Positions 51,434-61,152 of a DNA stretch of 64,000 nucleotides are shown here, in pieces; position 1 is the stretch's first letter; each line of letters begins with the position of its first letter. A model generated the notes under the pieces. It did no database searches and was not told the origin of the DNA. It worked only from the letters and a program-made list of their open reading frames with translations. This stretch comes from JADCRZ01 sp965200945. GTDB taxonomy: Bacteria > Bacteroidota > Bacteroidia > Chitinophagales > Chitinophagaceae. The stretch spans positions 3,286,001-3,350,000 of the forward strand of contig OZ241749.1 of NCBI GenBank assembly GCA_965200945.1. Direction: 5' to 3'. Both the position numbers and the translations under genes were made by a program.

Positions 51434-53629
51434 TCATCTCCCTTCCGCGATCTCCAGCACTACGCTTGTTCTGTTCTGGTTCACATCCGGATTGATGCCT
51501 GCGTTCATCAACAATTCGCCGGTGTAAATATGATCGGGATCGATGGTCGATTTTTTTCCGGGGTACAGGTTGAGCTCGCGGACATGATACTTTTTCTCCG
51601 GATCCAGGCCGCTGAGGCGGATGGGGCGCGGGGTGGCCGTTTGCATCACGCGGGGATTGTGCAGATAGGTGAACATGATGGCCCGGCTCTTGTCGGGACT
51701 TACATACGCGATGGACGCTACCGGGTTTTCGTACGGGCTCGCCAGCCGGTATTGCGTACCGTGCCACACCACGTCTTTGAACTGATCGTAATTTCTGATC
51801 GCCTCCCTGCAGAATTGCAGGTCGTTGGGCGGCAGCTTGCCGGCAACGATATCGAAACCCAGCTTGCCCATGCTGGCCACATCCACCCTGAACTTGATGG
51901 GCTGCTTGCCCCAGTCGGTGACATGACAGTCGTTGGTGATCGATGGAAAGAAATAGGAATAGTTCCATTGCAGGAAAATGCGCTCCACCGGTTCGGTATC
52001 ATCGCTCGGCCAGAACTCGGTGAAGTATTTCAGCATCTCGTAATCGGCCCTGCCGCCCCCGCCGGAACACAGCATCATCGGCACTTTCGGATACTTTGCA
52101 CGGATGCGCTGCAGCACCTTGTACAACCCCTTTACGTAATCGACGTAGAGATGCGTCTGCGGCAGCTTGTTCTTTTCGAGATAAGCCGAATGCGCGTTGT
52201 AGATGACCGCGTTACAGTCCCACTTGATAAAAGCCAGCGCCGGGTTCTTTGTAAAGAGTCCGTCCACGATGCCGTACACAAAATCCTGCACTTCGGGGTT
52301 CGACAGATCGAGCACCAGCTGGTTGCGGTAATATTTTTCGGGCCGGGCCGGCTCCCTGATCACCCAGTCGAGGTGCTTCTCATACAGCTCGCTTTTTGGA
52401 TTCACCATTTCAGGTTCGATCCAGATGCCGAACTTCAAACCCGCTGCCGTTGCCTCTTTCACAAGGTAGCCGAGGCCATGCGGCAGCTTCTTCCTGTTTT
52501 CCTGCCAGTCGCCCAGCGCGGCATCGTCGTTGTTGCGCGGATATTTGTTGCCGAACCATCCGTCATCGAGCAGGAACATGTCTACACCCAGGCTCTTCGC
52601 ATCCTTGTAGAGGTTGAGTATCTTGGGTTCGTCAAAATCGAAGTAGGTGGCCTCCCAGTTGTTGAGCAGCGTGAGCCGGCTGCCTTCGCCGTCGAGGATG
52701 CGGTACTTGCGGGCCCAGCTTTGAAGCTGCCGGCTTGCCTCACCGGTACCATTGGCCGATACCGTATAGATCATCGAAGGGGTTTTGAAGCGCTCGCCGG
52801 TTTTAAGCCGGTAAGCCGAGGCATAAGGATTGATGCCCGCGATAAGACGCAGGTTCTGGTACGAGTCGATCTCGAAATCCAGCTTGTAGTTGCCGCTCCA
52901 TGCGAGCTGTCCGAGCAATACCGTGCCCGTGTTCTCTTTGGCCGCACCGCCCGACGAGATGATGAAATTGGGCGTTCCCAGCAGCATGGCGCGGGTGCCC
53001 AGCTTGGTATCGACTGTTTTGATGCCGCGCATCAGCTTCTCTTCATAGGGCTGCATCTCTTTCAGGTATTCGCCCTGGAAACTGGTGAGGTAAAAATCCT
53101 TGTCGGTAAGGTACAGGTTGGCCGAGGCATATTTCTCCAGCGTTACAGGACCACTCTCGTTGTTCACGATCTCCGTCCACTGCTCGATCACATTTTCGGT
53201 CTGCCAAGCCCGGTAGAACAGCTCCACCGTGAATTTGTATACCGGGTCCTGTAACTGAACGGTGGTAAGGATCACATCGTCGCTTTCCTTTTTTATGTTT
53301 GCGCCAGTATATTTCAGGTCGAGCGACGTGTTGCCATCGGCATGGATCACCTGGATGGCCGGTTCTGAAAGGTTCCAGGTTCCCGCCGGCGTGTAGGCGC
53401 TGTTGTAGATGCCTGCATTGCCGTCCTTCATGTTGTACTGCGTGGATATATTGGCGTACGCAGCGGGGTCGGCCATCTTCTCACCAAAATAAACCGTCCC
53501 CAACCGGCCGTCCTTGTCGGTCTGCAGCACCAGGGCATGTGCAGCGGTAGTTACCGGAATGGTAACGGGTTGCTGGGCGAGAACGTGCTGAAAAAGTAGT
53601 GAAAAGGTAAGAATTGCGGCTCTGCTCAT
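51434..53629 (-). CDS. GH36 alpha-galactosidase
   Basis: A 731-residue secreted glycosidase. The start at MSRAAILTFS gives a signal peptide (cleaved near VLAQQ); an ATG 16 codons upstream is rejected. The N-terminal beta-sandwich precedes a (beta/alpha)8 barrel. The catalytic nucleophile is Asp471 in FIKWDCN, and the acid/base is Asp543 in FWPSDDTEP after CSGGGGRADYEMLKYF, the GH36 arrangement. LLDDGWFGNKYPRNNDDAALGDW and FGIWIEPEMVNP are further GH36 blocks. The C-terminal antiparallel sheet ends VVLEIAEGR. It releases alpha-galactose from oligosaccharides such as raffinose-type or galactomannan fragments. It is a single gene between a terminator and the gap. Confidence 0.95.
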   Translation of the reverse strand: MSRAAILTFSLLFQHVLAQQPVTIPVTTAAHALVLQTDKDGRLGTVYFGEKMADPAAYANISTQYNMKDGNAGIYNSAYTPAGTWNLSEPAIQVIHADGNTSLDLKYTGANIKKESDDVILTTVQLQDPVYKFTVELFYRAWQTENVIEQWTEIVNNESGPVTLEKYASANLYLTDKDFYLTSFQGEYLKEMQPYEEKLMRGIKTVDTKLGTRAMLLGTPNFIISSGGAAKENTGTVLLGQLAWSGNYKLDFEIDSYQNLRLIAGINPYASAYRLKTGERFKTPSMIYTVSANGTGEASRQLQSWARKYRILDGEGSRLTLLNNWEATYFDFDEPKILNLYKDAKSLGVDMFLLDDGWFGNKYPRNNDDAALGDWQENRKKLPHGLGYLVKEATAAGLKFGIWIEPEMVNPKSELYEKHLDWVIREPARPEKYYRNQLVLDLSNPEVQDFVYGIVDGLFTKNPALAFIKWDCNAVIYNAHSAYLEKNKLPQTHLYVDYVKGLYKVLQRIRAKYPKVPMMLCSGGGGRADYEMLKYFTEFWPSDDTEPVERIFLQWNYSYFFPSITNDCHVTDWGKQPIKFRVDVASMGKLGFDIVAGKLPPNDLQFCREAIRNYDQFKDVVWHGTQYRLASPYENPVASIAYVSPDKSRAIMFTYLHNPRVMQTATPRPIRLSGLDPEKKYHVRELNLYPGKKSTIDPDHIYTGELLMNAGINPDVNQNRTSVVLEIAEGR

Positions 53630-53661
53630 ATGGACGGGAATTAAGTCCCGGCCCTGAATAT

Positions 53662-53695
53662 AAAAAAGAGCTGTCATATCGGGCAGCTCTTTTTT
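53662..53695 (-). terminator. Intrinsic terminator upstream of GH36 gene
   Basis: A stem of A run plus GAGCTG (53662-53673) pairs with CAGCTC plus T run (53684-53695), with a 10-base loop. Read on the minus strand it is a hairpin plus U tract ending the flavin-binding stress protein gene 40 bases earlier, and it insulates the GH36 gene. The reverse orientation is similar, so it may work on both strands. Confidence 0.9.
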
Positions 53696-53734
53696 TAGGG
53701 TTTGTTCTATCTGTGAAGGGGTAGCTGGCCTTTG

Positions 53735-54271
53735 CTAAGGCTGCAGGTCTCCTTCAATAGAGTCATCCAGCGTTTTACCGGTCACCGCGCCAACGATCTT
53801 TTTGGCGAAACTCACCACTTCCCCGTGCTTGGTATCCCAGTAATAGCCATCCTGCGGCGTCACTTTGATCACGGTGATCCTTGGGTCATCGATGCCTTCG
53901 GTGAACCAGGTTTTCAGGATGGGCTCCCAGAGTTCCTTTATTTTTTCCTTGTCCTGGCTGATCGAGGCACGGCCATACAGGGTCACAAAATCGGAGTAAT
54001 CGGAACCTTGGAACAGGAGCTGCACAGAAGGATCTTCCTGGATATCGGCATTCTTGTGGCTGTCGGCCGGACTCAGGAACCAGCAGACACCTTCCTCATC
54101 GATCTTCTGAAACGACATAGGCCGGGTATTGAAATGCTGCCCGGCAGTGATGTGCGTGCAAAAAAAACAGGTCTTTGCCTTCTGGCCCAGTGCCTGAATT
54201 TTTTCATGCGCTTCCTGTCCCAGCAGGTCTTTCCGGTTTTCTTCCGGCTGATTGCGGTTGATGCTATCCAT
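53735..54271 (-). CDS. Pyridoxamine 5'-phosphate oxidase-family general stress protein
   Basis: A 178-residue cytoplasmic protein of the general stress protein 26 type (split-barrel flavin-binding fold). Key blocks are KIQALGQKAKTCFFCTHI, RPMSFQKIDEEGVCWFLSPADSHKNADIQEDP, VQLLFQGSDYSDFVTLYGRASISQDKEKIKELWEPILKTWFTEG and DPRITVIKVTPQDGYYWDTKHGEVVSF. Family members bind FMN or F420-like cofactors; the reaction is not known. The gene stands alone, with an imperfect inverted repeat upstream and a strong terminator downstream. Confidence 0.9.
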   Translation of the reverse strand: MDSINRNQPEENRKDLLGQEAHEKIQALGQKAKTCFFCTHITAGQHFNTRPMSFQKIDEEGVCWFLSPADSHKNADIQEDPSVQLLFQGSDYSDFVTLYGRASISQDKEKIKELWEPILKTWFTEGIDDPRITVIKVTPQDGYYWDTKHGEVVSFAKKIVGAVTGKTLDDSIEGDLQP

Positions 54272-54310
54272 AGATATTTTTTATGGAACCGGCAGTAAAA
54301 TCGTGCCAGC

Positions 54311-54397
54311 TGTCTGAACCAGGAAAGAGCCCGGTAAGCGATGACGGTACGCAGAATCGTTGTCTATCGCTTGTCAGGCTTTTTCCCGGTTCAGACA
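54311..54397. repeat. Imperfect 32-bp inverted repeat, copy 3 (TGTCTGA termini)
   Basis: The arm at 54311-54342 (TGTCTGAACCAGGAAAGAGC...) and the reverse complement of 54366-54397 (TGTCTGAACCGGGAAAAAGC...) match at 27 of 32 positions around a 23-base loop. The outer TGTCTGAA ends match those of the elements at 8565-8682 and 20105-20214, though the interior differs. It lies in the gap between the stress protein start and the esterase stop, both minus-strand genes. Confidence 0.7.
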
Positions 54398-54441
54398 AAA
54401 GATCGCCTCTAAAGCGTTGCTGATCGAAGTAAGATATAACA

Positions 54442-55815
54442 CTACTTTCCCAAATACCGCTGCGCATAGTTCAGGAAGGAGGGCCAGTTGGGGCCGGTGG
54501 TGTGGCCGCCGCTGTGCTGGCGGAAGGCGATCTCCCCGTCGGCGAGGGCTGTTTCCATGGGCGGGAAGGCAGTTGTACCCAGGTCTTTTTTGCCCAGCAG
54601 GCGGTATACCGGTCCTGCATATACGCCGCCGAGGAACATGCCTTTTGCATCTACCCACCGGCCCTCTACTGCAGGAGAGCCTGAACTGATGAACACGGGC
54701 CGGGGTGCGCACAGCGCCACCAGTTCATGTGCGTCAACAGGCAGGTCGGCCGGGGTAAGCGGACCCACATATTTGATGAAGTTTCCGGCGAACCAGTGGT
54801 ATTCGCCGGATGACGCCAGGTTCTCTACCTGCTCGCCGAATACACGGCGCAGTATCTTGGTGCCGCCTGCGCCCGACGAGCCGATGAACGCGATGGCCAG
54901 CCGGGGCTCGTAGGCCATCGTTACCACGGTGGCTTTACCGTAGCGCGACAGTCCTTCGATGCCGATCCGCTTTGCATCTACGGCCTTGTCGGTCTCAAAA
55001 TAATCGATGGCTCGGCTGGCGCCCCAGGCCCAGGCCCGCAGCGCGCCCCAGTCGTCCGGTTTGCGGGGCTGCCCTTTGTTCACCAGGCCGATGATACCCT
55101 TGGTCAGTCCGGCGCCGTTGTCGGCCTGATAGCTGGTGGGCACCAGGATCGCGTACCCCCATCCTTTCGAAAGCACCTGTTCCTGCCACGAAGCTTCCGC
55201 CGGGGTGCCCGGCGGCGGGCCCGGCATCCGGAACCCCGGCGGGAACATAAACCCGAATTCCATGATCACGGGTACCGGCCCCTTTGCATTGGCCGGCGTC
55301 GTTAAGGTCAGCTGGATATCCACCGTGATCGCAGGGTAAGCCGAATTGTCGACATGCCCCACCAGCTTCTTGATCACTACCGGAATGGTGCCGACCGTCT
55401 CGTTCACCACGCTGGTGGCCTGCCACTTCACCGCTGGTATATGCGGAGGAAGCCGGCCGTATATTTCGCGGTCGAAATCTTCCACGACCTCCGGCCGGCG
55501 TTTGTCCCACCATTCTTTTGAGGTCGTTATCTTCTGGCCGTTCCTGAGCACCAGCGGGTCGGGCAAGCTGGTATAGGGCGTGGCTTTGGACTCATCGATG
55601 TTGGCAGCATTCGGCGCCTGCGGGTTGCCCGATGGCCCCGGCCGGGTGGCCGTGATGTGCAGCTGCCCCAGCATCTGCCTGTAGTCTGCCTGGGTAGCAG
55701 CTTCCGTGGCGCGCCGCGTACTGTCGAAGCGGAGACTGTCGGCGACAGACATCCGTGGTTGCGTGAACCCTTTCAGTGCAAACAGGAGAAAAAGGAATAC
55801 AAAACTTGTTTTCAT
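54442..55815 (-). CDS. CE15-like glucuronoyl esterase
   Basis: A 457-residue secreted alpha/beta hydrolase. The start at MKTSFVFLFL gives a signal peptide (cleaved near GFTQP); a longer frame adds a 73-residue region without family similarity. The fold contains VPVIMEFGFMFPPG, GYAILVPTSYQADNG, WGALRAWAWGASRAIDYFETD and the nucleophile block GIEGLSRYGKATV with Ser290. The S-R-x-G-K form is that of bacterial carbohydrate esterase family 15. HELVALCAPRPVFISSGSPAVEGRWVDAKGMF and HSGGHTTGPNWPSFLNYA carry the acid and His. CE15 enzymes cleave ester links between glucuronic acid and lignin alcohols; related acetyl-xylan esterases are an alternative. A weak LacI-type site lies about 215 bases upstream. 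Confidence 0.88.
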   Translation of the reverse strand: MKTSFVFLFLLFALKGFTQPRMSVADSLRFDSTRRATEAATQADYRQMLGQLHITATRPGPSGNPQAPNAANIDESKATPYTSLPDPLVLRNGQKITTSKEWWDKRRPEVVEDFDREIYGRLPPHIPAVKWQATSVVNETVGTIPVVIKKLVGHVDNSAYPAITVDIQLTLTTPANAKGPVPVIMEFGFMFPPGFRMPGPPPGTPAEASWQEQVLSKGWGYAILVPTSYQADNGAGLTKGIIGLVNKGQPRKPDDWGALRAWAWGASRAIDYFETDKAVDAKRIGIEGLSRYGKATVVTMAYEPRLAIAFIGSSGAGGTKILRRVFGEQVENLASSGEYHWFAGNFIKYVGPLTPADLPVDAHELVALCAPRPVFISSGSPAVEGRWVDAKGMFLGGVYAGPVYRLLGKKDLGTTAFPPMETALADGEIAFRQHSGGHTTGPNWPSFLNYAQRYLGK

Positions 55816-56030
55816 ATCTGTTACGGTTAACCTTGAGTGTTGGAAAGCAGCAGGCAGCGGTTCAGAAGCCGGGGATGACCGGATTGACTGGCGAAGTAAG
55901 CCACCCGGCACCCGGTTGCCGTGCCCGGAACAGCTTTGGGCAACCCTGTGTTCCCTGAAAGAACATAAGAAAAGGAGGAAATGGCCTGGAATAGTCCGGA
56001 AAGCCTGATCATACGGAAAATTTATTTTAT

Positions 56031-56042
56031 GCAAACGGTTGT
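56031..56042. promoter_or_regulatory. Weak LacI-type operator-like site in a large gap
   Basis: GCAAACGGTTGT matches GCAAnCGnTTGC at all but the last base, but agrees with the susC operator at only 9 of 12 positions. A minus-strand TAAATTTT box, one off the TAnnTTTG -7 element, lies next to it at 56017-56024. It is upstream of the esterase gene. The rest of the 620-base gap (55816-56435) shows no other gene or strong hairpin. Confidence 0.35.
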
Positions 56043-56435
56043 AATCCCAACGTAAACTTCAGAAATGCTGCGATACTGCCTGAAAATATCAAAATTTGCG
56101 GAACTTTCAACGGTTTCCCCTCAATATTATCCTCTCCCCGTCAATTCACCGGAAACGAGGCGAAGCATGAGGGTTCAGAAAAAGTATAAAGATGGCATAT
56201 AGAGATCATTAAATATGCAATCGGTCCCACTCTGAAAACCATGGGATTTCCGGAAGCAGCCGGACAAAACATTCCGGGCCGTTCTGCCGTCTGCACTGTC
56301 GCCCCGGGTTCCGGCTATTTGCAGGGTGATTATTGGTCAAGCGAAGGCATGTAATGATGTGTACAGTCAGAACAATAGGATCATGTGAAAACAAAGCGTT
56401 TAGCCACAGGCGTTAGTTAAAGATAGGGGCATGCC

Positions 56436-58029
56436 TTATTGCACCCGCCCCTTTTCTTCTTCCGCTCCGGTAGCGCGTTCCCTTTTTTGTTTTAATTTTT
56501 CCTTTCCGAAATTACGGGTATAGGTGAGCTTCAGGGCCGGGCGCCCATAGATCATGTTCAACGTTTGCACCAGGTTCTGCTCCGGCAGGTTTACGGTGGT
56601 TCTGAATTTCCCTGTATCCAGAATGTTTATCGCATTCACCGTCAGCAGGCCGGCTTTCCCCGGCAGTTTTTTCCGCCCGCCGATGTCCAGTGATCCCATC
56701 GACTTTGTTTTTACCCAGCCAAAGTACAGGGGCGACTGGTAATTTCCGGTCACTTCGAGCGAAAAATCTTTAGGAAGCACAAAGCGTTCTGTGCCGTTGA
56801 AACTCAGGTTCACCTGCTGTTTGCGCAGGGGCGTCCCTTTGTAGAGTGCATTGATCTCCTGCCACAGCCCTGTGATGTTATACTGCATGGTCCACCAGGA
56901 AACAACGGTCACGGGAACAGACAGCACGAGCGATCCTGTTTTCCGGTTTACCAGGTTCTCCGGCGACAGCACCAGTTTGTTGGTCACCGAATCGGACTGC
57001 GGCTGGAAACCGGCGATCGATCCGTCTTCTTTTGTGTATGATACCGACACAAGGTATTTTTTCCAGGTGTAGCCGACCGACAGGTTGTCGGAAACAGCCG
57101 GCTGCAACGCAGGGTTGCCGGTTAAAATGCTGCTGGCATTGATGTAATACGTGAAAGGGGCCAGGTCGTTGAATGTTGGCCGGGTGATGCGCCAGCTGTA
57201 GGAAAAATCTATCGGCCTGGCTTCGTCCAGTTTGCGGGTGAATACCTGATCCAGTCTGCATTGAATTCCAGTTTTTCATTCGCGCGGAAGTTGTGCTGCA
57301 GGTTCAGGTTGGCGCTGTAGCTCGACCAGTGATTGATCTCGCTGTTGGCATGCCTGATCAGCGTATCCGGCACTCCATCGTTTACGATCGTACTTGTGTT
57401 GTGCTCTCCCTGCGAATACTTGTTGCTGTAGCCGTTCAGCAACACGCCTGCCACCGTTTTTTTGCTGAGCTGCCAGTCGATGCCATGCCGGCCGTTGAGG
57501 CTGGGGGTCGTATCGGTGCGGTCGGCAGCAAAGTAGGTCTCCGATATCTTGCCAAACCCCGAGATCCGGTTATAGGAATGTACTATAAAAGGCTTTTGAT
57601 CACGAGCTGGTCGAGCGTTTGTTCGATCAGCGGTTTTCTGGCCGCTACGGTCACCTGTTGCAGCTGCGCCGTATCCGGTTCCAGTACCAGCTGGGCAATG
57701 GCCTCGTCGGAGCGGGCATCCCGGATGGTAATTACGGCACTATATGCCTGCCGGAAGCCAACCGCATTGGCGGCGATCCGGAATGTACCGGTGCCCATCC
57801 TGATAAACAGGTACGCGCCGTTCTTATCGCAGATCACTGCTTTCACCAGCGACGAGTCTGATGCCTTCAACAACAACACGCTGGCATTTGCAGCAGCTTC
57901 ATGCCGCGCATTCACCACGCTTCCGTGCACGCTGGTTTGCGCGGTACCCTCACCGTGAATAAAATTCAGCAGGAAGACAGAGCAGGCCAGGATAGCCCTG
58001 CCGGGGCGGGGTAATTGTATACGGGTCAT
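56436..58029 (-). pseudogene. Decayed TonB-dependent outer membrane receptor with internal deletions
   Basis: Three co-directional pieces of one receptor lie in different frames. The 5' piece (58029 to about 57583) has a signal-like N-terminus and a carboxypeptidase-regulatory-like domain (VHGSVVNARHEAAANASVLLL), and stops after QLQQVTVAARKPLIEQTLDQLVIKS. The middle piece begins near 57580 in another frame (SYNRISGFGKISETYFAADRT, then KKTVAGVLLNGYSNK) and breaks after EFNADWIRY. The last piece (RKLDEARPIDFSYSWRITRPTFNDL, through GNPALQPAVSDNLSVGY) runs to the stop with barrel strands (LKLTYTRNFGKEKL). Plug and part of the barrel, on the order of 250 residues, are missing at the two joins compared with the intact 829-residue neighbour of the same type. 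Two deletions make sequencing error unlikely. Confidence 0.8.
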
Positions 58030-58284
58030 AGAACCTTTTCTTGCAGTCAGCGGCGGTAAGGAATATCCTTACAGCAGTATAGATAAAGGTACCGACCCCA
58101 TTTACCGCAGAATAGTAAAAATCCGCCAATTTCAGGAGAAGTGAACATCGATGGCATAAGTGCTGGAAACCTAGATATTCAATCTGTCAGATCCCCTGCC
58201 CCGGGATGGCAAGGATGGGATAAAGCGGCACCCACAGGGGTTTTGCAGCCCCCGCAGTGCTGAAATGACAATGAGACCAACACC

Positions 58285-60771
58285 TTAATTCTGCCCCTCC
58301 GGCGCCATCATGTCCGGATTGTCTTCTTTCTGCTTCTTGAACTCGAGCTTGCCGAACTTCCAGGTGAAATTCAGGCCGACGGATCGGAAAGGGATCTTCC
58401 GGAGACTGTTGGTGGTGAAATTGGTGCCGTACAGGACGGTCGCCTGTTTTACGTATTCGCTGAAGAAATTGTTGGCCACCAGGGCCAGACTGCCCTTCCG
58501 GTTCCAGAACTGTTTGCGGAGCGCGAGACTATACGATGTAAAAGAAGGGTACCGGCCCTGCAGCTCATTGCGCGCCGAATTGAAATTGCCGAAAAATTCG
58601 CTGACCAGCGTTTTTGTAAACTCGTAGGTCATGTTGATGTTCATGCGGTAATTGAAGCTCGTGGGGTTGCGCCCCAGGTCGATGCCGTTGATGATGTGCC
58701 GCCTGAACAGAAAGATGTTTGTCCGGATGCCCAGCTTCCCGGTCGGGTGCAGGTCGCCAAACAGGTTGACGCCCATATTCTTTTCCGACCCGATATTCTC
58801 CCGGGTGCTTACAGATACATTGGTATAGGTGGAATCCCCGATCTTCAGTGTGGGATAAAAAGCCACATAGGGCTGGATATCGTTCCGGTTGATGCGGTAA
58901 AACAGGGTGGCCATAAACGAGCCGGCGCTGCCGAGATCCAGGTTGTACGATACCTCGTAGCGCTTACCCAGTTCCGGTAGCAGATAAGGATTGCCGGCCG
59001 TGATGTTCTTGGGATCGGTGGTGTTTACAAACGGATTCAGGTCGCCGTAGTCGGGCCGCTCGATCCTTTTGGAATAGCTGAGCTTGATCGTCTGCGCATC
59101 GGTGATCTTTCTGGAAACATAAACCGACGGAACCCAGGTATTGTAGCCGGGATTGTGCGCCTGCTGCTGGGCATTGGAATAAAACGAGCTGATCTCCGTG
59201 CGCTCGTAGCGGGTGCCTGCCTTGGCATCGAACCAGTTGCTCACCGGCAAGGCCACTTCAGCATACAGGGCATATACTTTCTGGTGATAGTTGAGGTAGT
59301 TTGATACGGCACTGTCGTACAGGTACGATTTGCGGGCGGCCTGCAACGAGTACACGTCGGCATTGCTGTTGATGTCGTTGAATGTGATGCGTCCGCCGGT
59401 GCCCAGTACGATGCCTTTCGAAAGCGGCTGTGTATAGTCGAGCGAGAGCTGTGTTTCTTTCTCCTTCCCGATGTTCCGGTTGTTGATGCCATAGTACACG
59501 GAATCCTGCGGCAGGAGCGACTGGAAATTGCTGGATCTTGTATCGCGGTTGCCGATGCTCGTGTTGCCGCTGATCTCCAGCACCTGGTCTTCCTTCGCAA
59601 AAGTGCGCCGGTAGTTCAGGCTGGCATCCACTGAATGAAAAGCCGAGTTGTTGTTCAGGTTATTGCGCGTCAGCAGGTCGGAGATGATGCTGCCGTTGTG
59701 ACTCATCGTGACCTGTTGCTGCTGGTTGATCAGCCCGCTGCCGTCATTGCCCAGCCTGTTGTAGTTGAGGTTGCCAGAAAAATTATTGTATTTTTTTATG
59801 GTCCAGTCGAACCCGATGCCCGACTCGATGCCATGGCGTTTAAAGCGGTTGCTGCCCTGCTGGCTGAACAGTACGTTCTGTCCGCTGGCAGTATCGACCG
59901 AGCGGCGGTCGCTCGCGGAAGGTGTGTTCACCGGAATGCGCTCGTTCCCGCTCACAAAAGCATTCAGTCCGAAGTTGCCCTGCCGCATGGCCAGGTTCAC
60001 CGAACCGTTCTCCATGCGGGTGCCGGCGGTAAGCGATACATTGCCGTTGACGCCTTTTACCTTCGACTGCTTCAGGATGATGTTGATGATGCCTCCCATG
60101 CCCTGCGCATCGTAGCGGGCGCCGGGATTGGTGATCACCTCCACACTTTTGATCTGGCTGGCGGGGATCGACTGCAGCACATCGGCCACATTGCTGCCAA
60201 AAGCGGAGGAAGGCTTTCCGTTGATCAGGAACCGGATGCCGCCGGTGCCGGCCAGCTCCACGTTGCCGTCGGGGTCAACCGACACCTGCGGGATCTTTTT
60301 CAGGATGTCTGTAGCCACCCCGCTCTGCGATGTGAGGTCGGCTTCCGCATTGAACACCATCTTGTCTATGTGGTTGTCGATCAGTTTGGGCCGGGCCGTC
60401 ACCACCACCCCCTGCAGCGAAGTACTGGTGGTAAGTAACGAAATGGTATGCAGCTGAATATCCGGCCGCTTTTTCGCGATCACGAGATCGTTGAAGACCC
60501 GGCTTTTATACCCAATAGATTCAACAGTCACTTTATAAGCGCCTTCCTTCACGCCCTTCAGGGTAAAATTACCGAGACTGTCGGTTGTTGTTCCGGTGAT
60601 GGCTTTGGCGCTGCCGGGCAACTGCAGCGTTATGGTCGCATATTCGATGGGAGTGGAAGCCGAAGAATCAACGACCGTTCCCCGGATGCGGCCCGGACCG
60701 TCAGCGCCAGTCTGGGCAAAGGAAAAAAGGGTACTGAACAGGAAGGTAAGAACCAACAGGAATTTACTCAT
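58285..60771 (-). CDS. Outer membrane beta-barrel protein, TonB-dependent receptor-like
   Basis: An 828-residue outer-membrane receptor. The start at MSKFLLVLTF gives a signal peptide (cleaved near SFAQT); an ATG ten codons upstream is possible. A carboxypeptidase-regulatory-like domain is at about residues 30-110 (RIRGTVVDSSASTPIEYATITLQLP). The plug follows (LQGVVVTARPKLIDNHIDKMVFNAEAD, then GTGGIRFLINGKPSSAFG and QIKSVEVITNPGARYDAQGMGGIINIILKQ). The C-terminal half is a barrel of the OMP_b-brl_3 type (YSKRIERPDYGDLNPFVNTTDPKNITAGNPYLLPELG). It is a relative of the decayed gene 255 bases downstream. The ligand is unknown; there is no SusD partner. Confidence 0.93.
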   Translation of the reverse strand: MSKFLLVLTFLFSTLFSFAQTGADGPGRIRGTVVDSSASTPIEYATITLQLPGSAKAITGTTTDSLGNFTLKGVKEGAYKVTVESIGYKSRVFNDLVIAKKRPDIQLHTISLLTTSTSLQGVVVTARPKLIDNHIDKMVFNAEADLTSQSGVATDILKKIPQVSVDPDGNVELAGTGGIRFLINGKPSSAFGSNVADVLQSIPASQIKSVEVITNPGARYDAQGMGGIINIILKQSKVKGVNGNVSLTAGTRMENGSVNLAMRQGNFGLNAFVSGNERIPVNTPSASDRRSVDTASGQNVLFSQQGSNRFKRHGIESGIGFDWTIKKYNNFSGNLNYNRLGNDGSGLINQQQQVTMSHNGSIISDLLTRNNLNNNSAFHSVDASLNYRRTFAKEDQVLEISGNTSIGNRDTRSSNFQSLLPQDSVYYGINNRNIGKEKETQLSLDYTQPLSKGIVLGTGGRITFNDINSNADVYSLQAARKSYLYDSAVSNYLNYHQKVYALYAEVALPVSNWFDAKAGTRYERTEISSFYSNAQQQAHNPGYNTWVPSVYVSRKITDAQTIKLSYSKRIERPDYGDLNPFVNTTDPKNITAGNPYLLPELGKRYEVSYNLDLGSAGSFMATLFYRINRNDIQPYVAFYPTLKIGDSTYTNVSVSTRENIGSEKNMGVNLFGDLHPTGKLGIRTNIFLFRRHIINGIDLGRNPTSFNYRMNINMTYEFTKTLVSEFFGNFNSARNELQGRYPSFTSYSLALRKQFWNRKGSLALVANNFFSEYVKQATVLYGTNFTTNSLRKIPFRSVGLNFTWKFGKLEFKKQKEDNPDMMAPEGQN

Positions 60772-60907
60772 GAGAAGTGCAAAAAATCTGATAAGCTGCA
60801 AACCTACCGCTCAATTTTGAAGTAATACTGGCGTGAGAGAAAATGATGGGAAAAATTACCCTCCCTGGCGGGCACTTTACAGATGTAGCCCCTTCAACCC
60901 GTTTGTC

Positions 60908-60969
60908 ATTCCCGCCAGGCGCAGTCACGCATGTGCATCCGACGCCTTTCGCTGCGCCTGAGCGGGAAT
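60908..60969. repeat. Inverted repeat in gene-free region
   Basis: ATTCCCGCCAGGCGCAG (60908-60924) and CTGCGCCTGAGCGGGAAT (60952-60969) pair except for one extra base, with a 27-base GC-rich loop. The pattern ATTCCCGC...GCGGGAAT resembles REP-like elements of other bacteria, though no other copy was seen in this window. It lies in the 380-base gap (60772-61152) between the receptor and phosphodiesterase genes, which shows no gene. Confidence 0.65.
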
Positions 60970-61152
60970 CTAAGCGGAGGAGTGAAATTGAAATGGATGT
61001 AAGACGTTCTTGCAATGCTCCCTGCGTAATAGCACTCCCGCTCAATCTCCCGGGATCTTCGCGCGTACAGGCGCGCAGCAGCGTGTGGTTGCAGGCATGC
61101 ACCTGCGCAAAGGTGAAAAGCGGATCAGAGGTGCAGCGGAGGGAATGCGCGC

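Noticed and set aside
51143..53254. A 703-codon open frame antisense to the GH36 gene
   Set aside because: The sense strand encodes a full GH36 enzyme with catalytic motifs; the antisense frame has basic, low-complexity sequence and no family similarity. High GC in third positions makes such shadows common.
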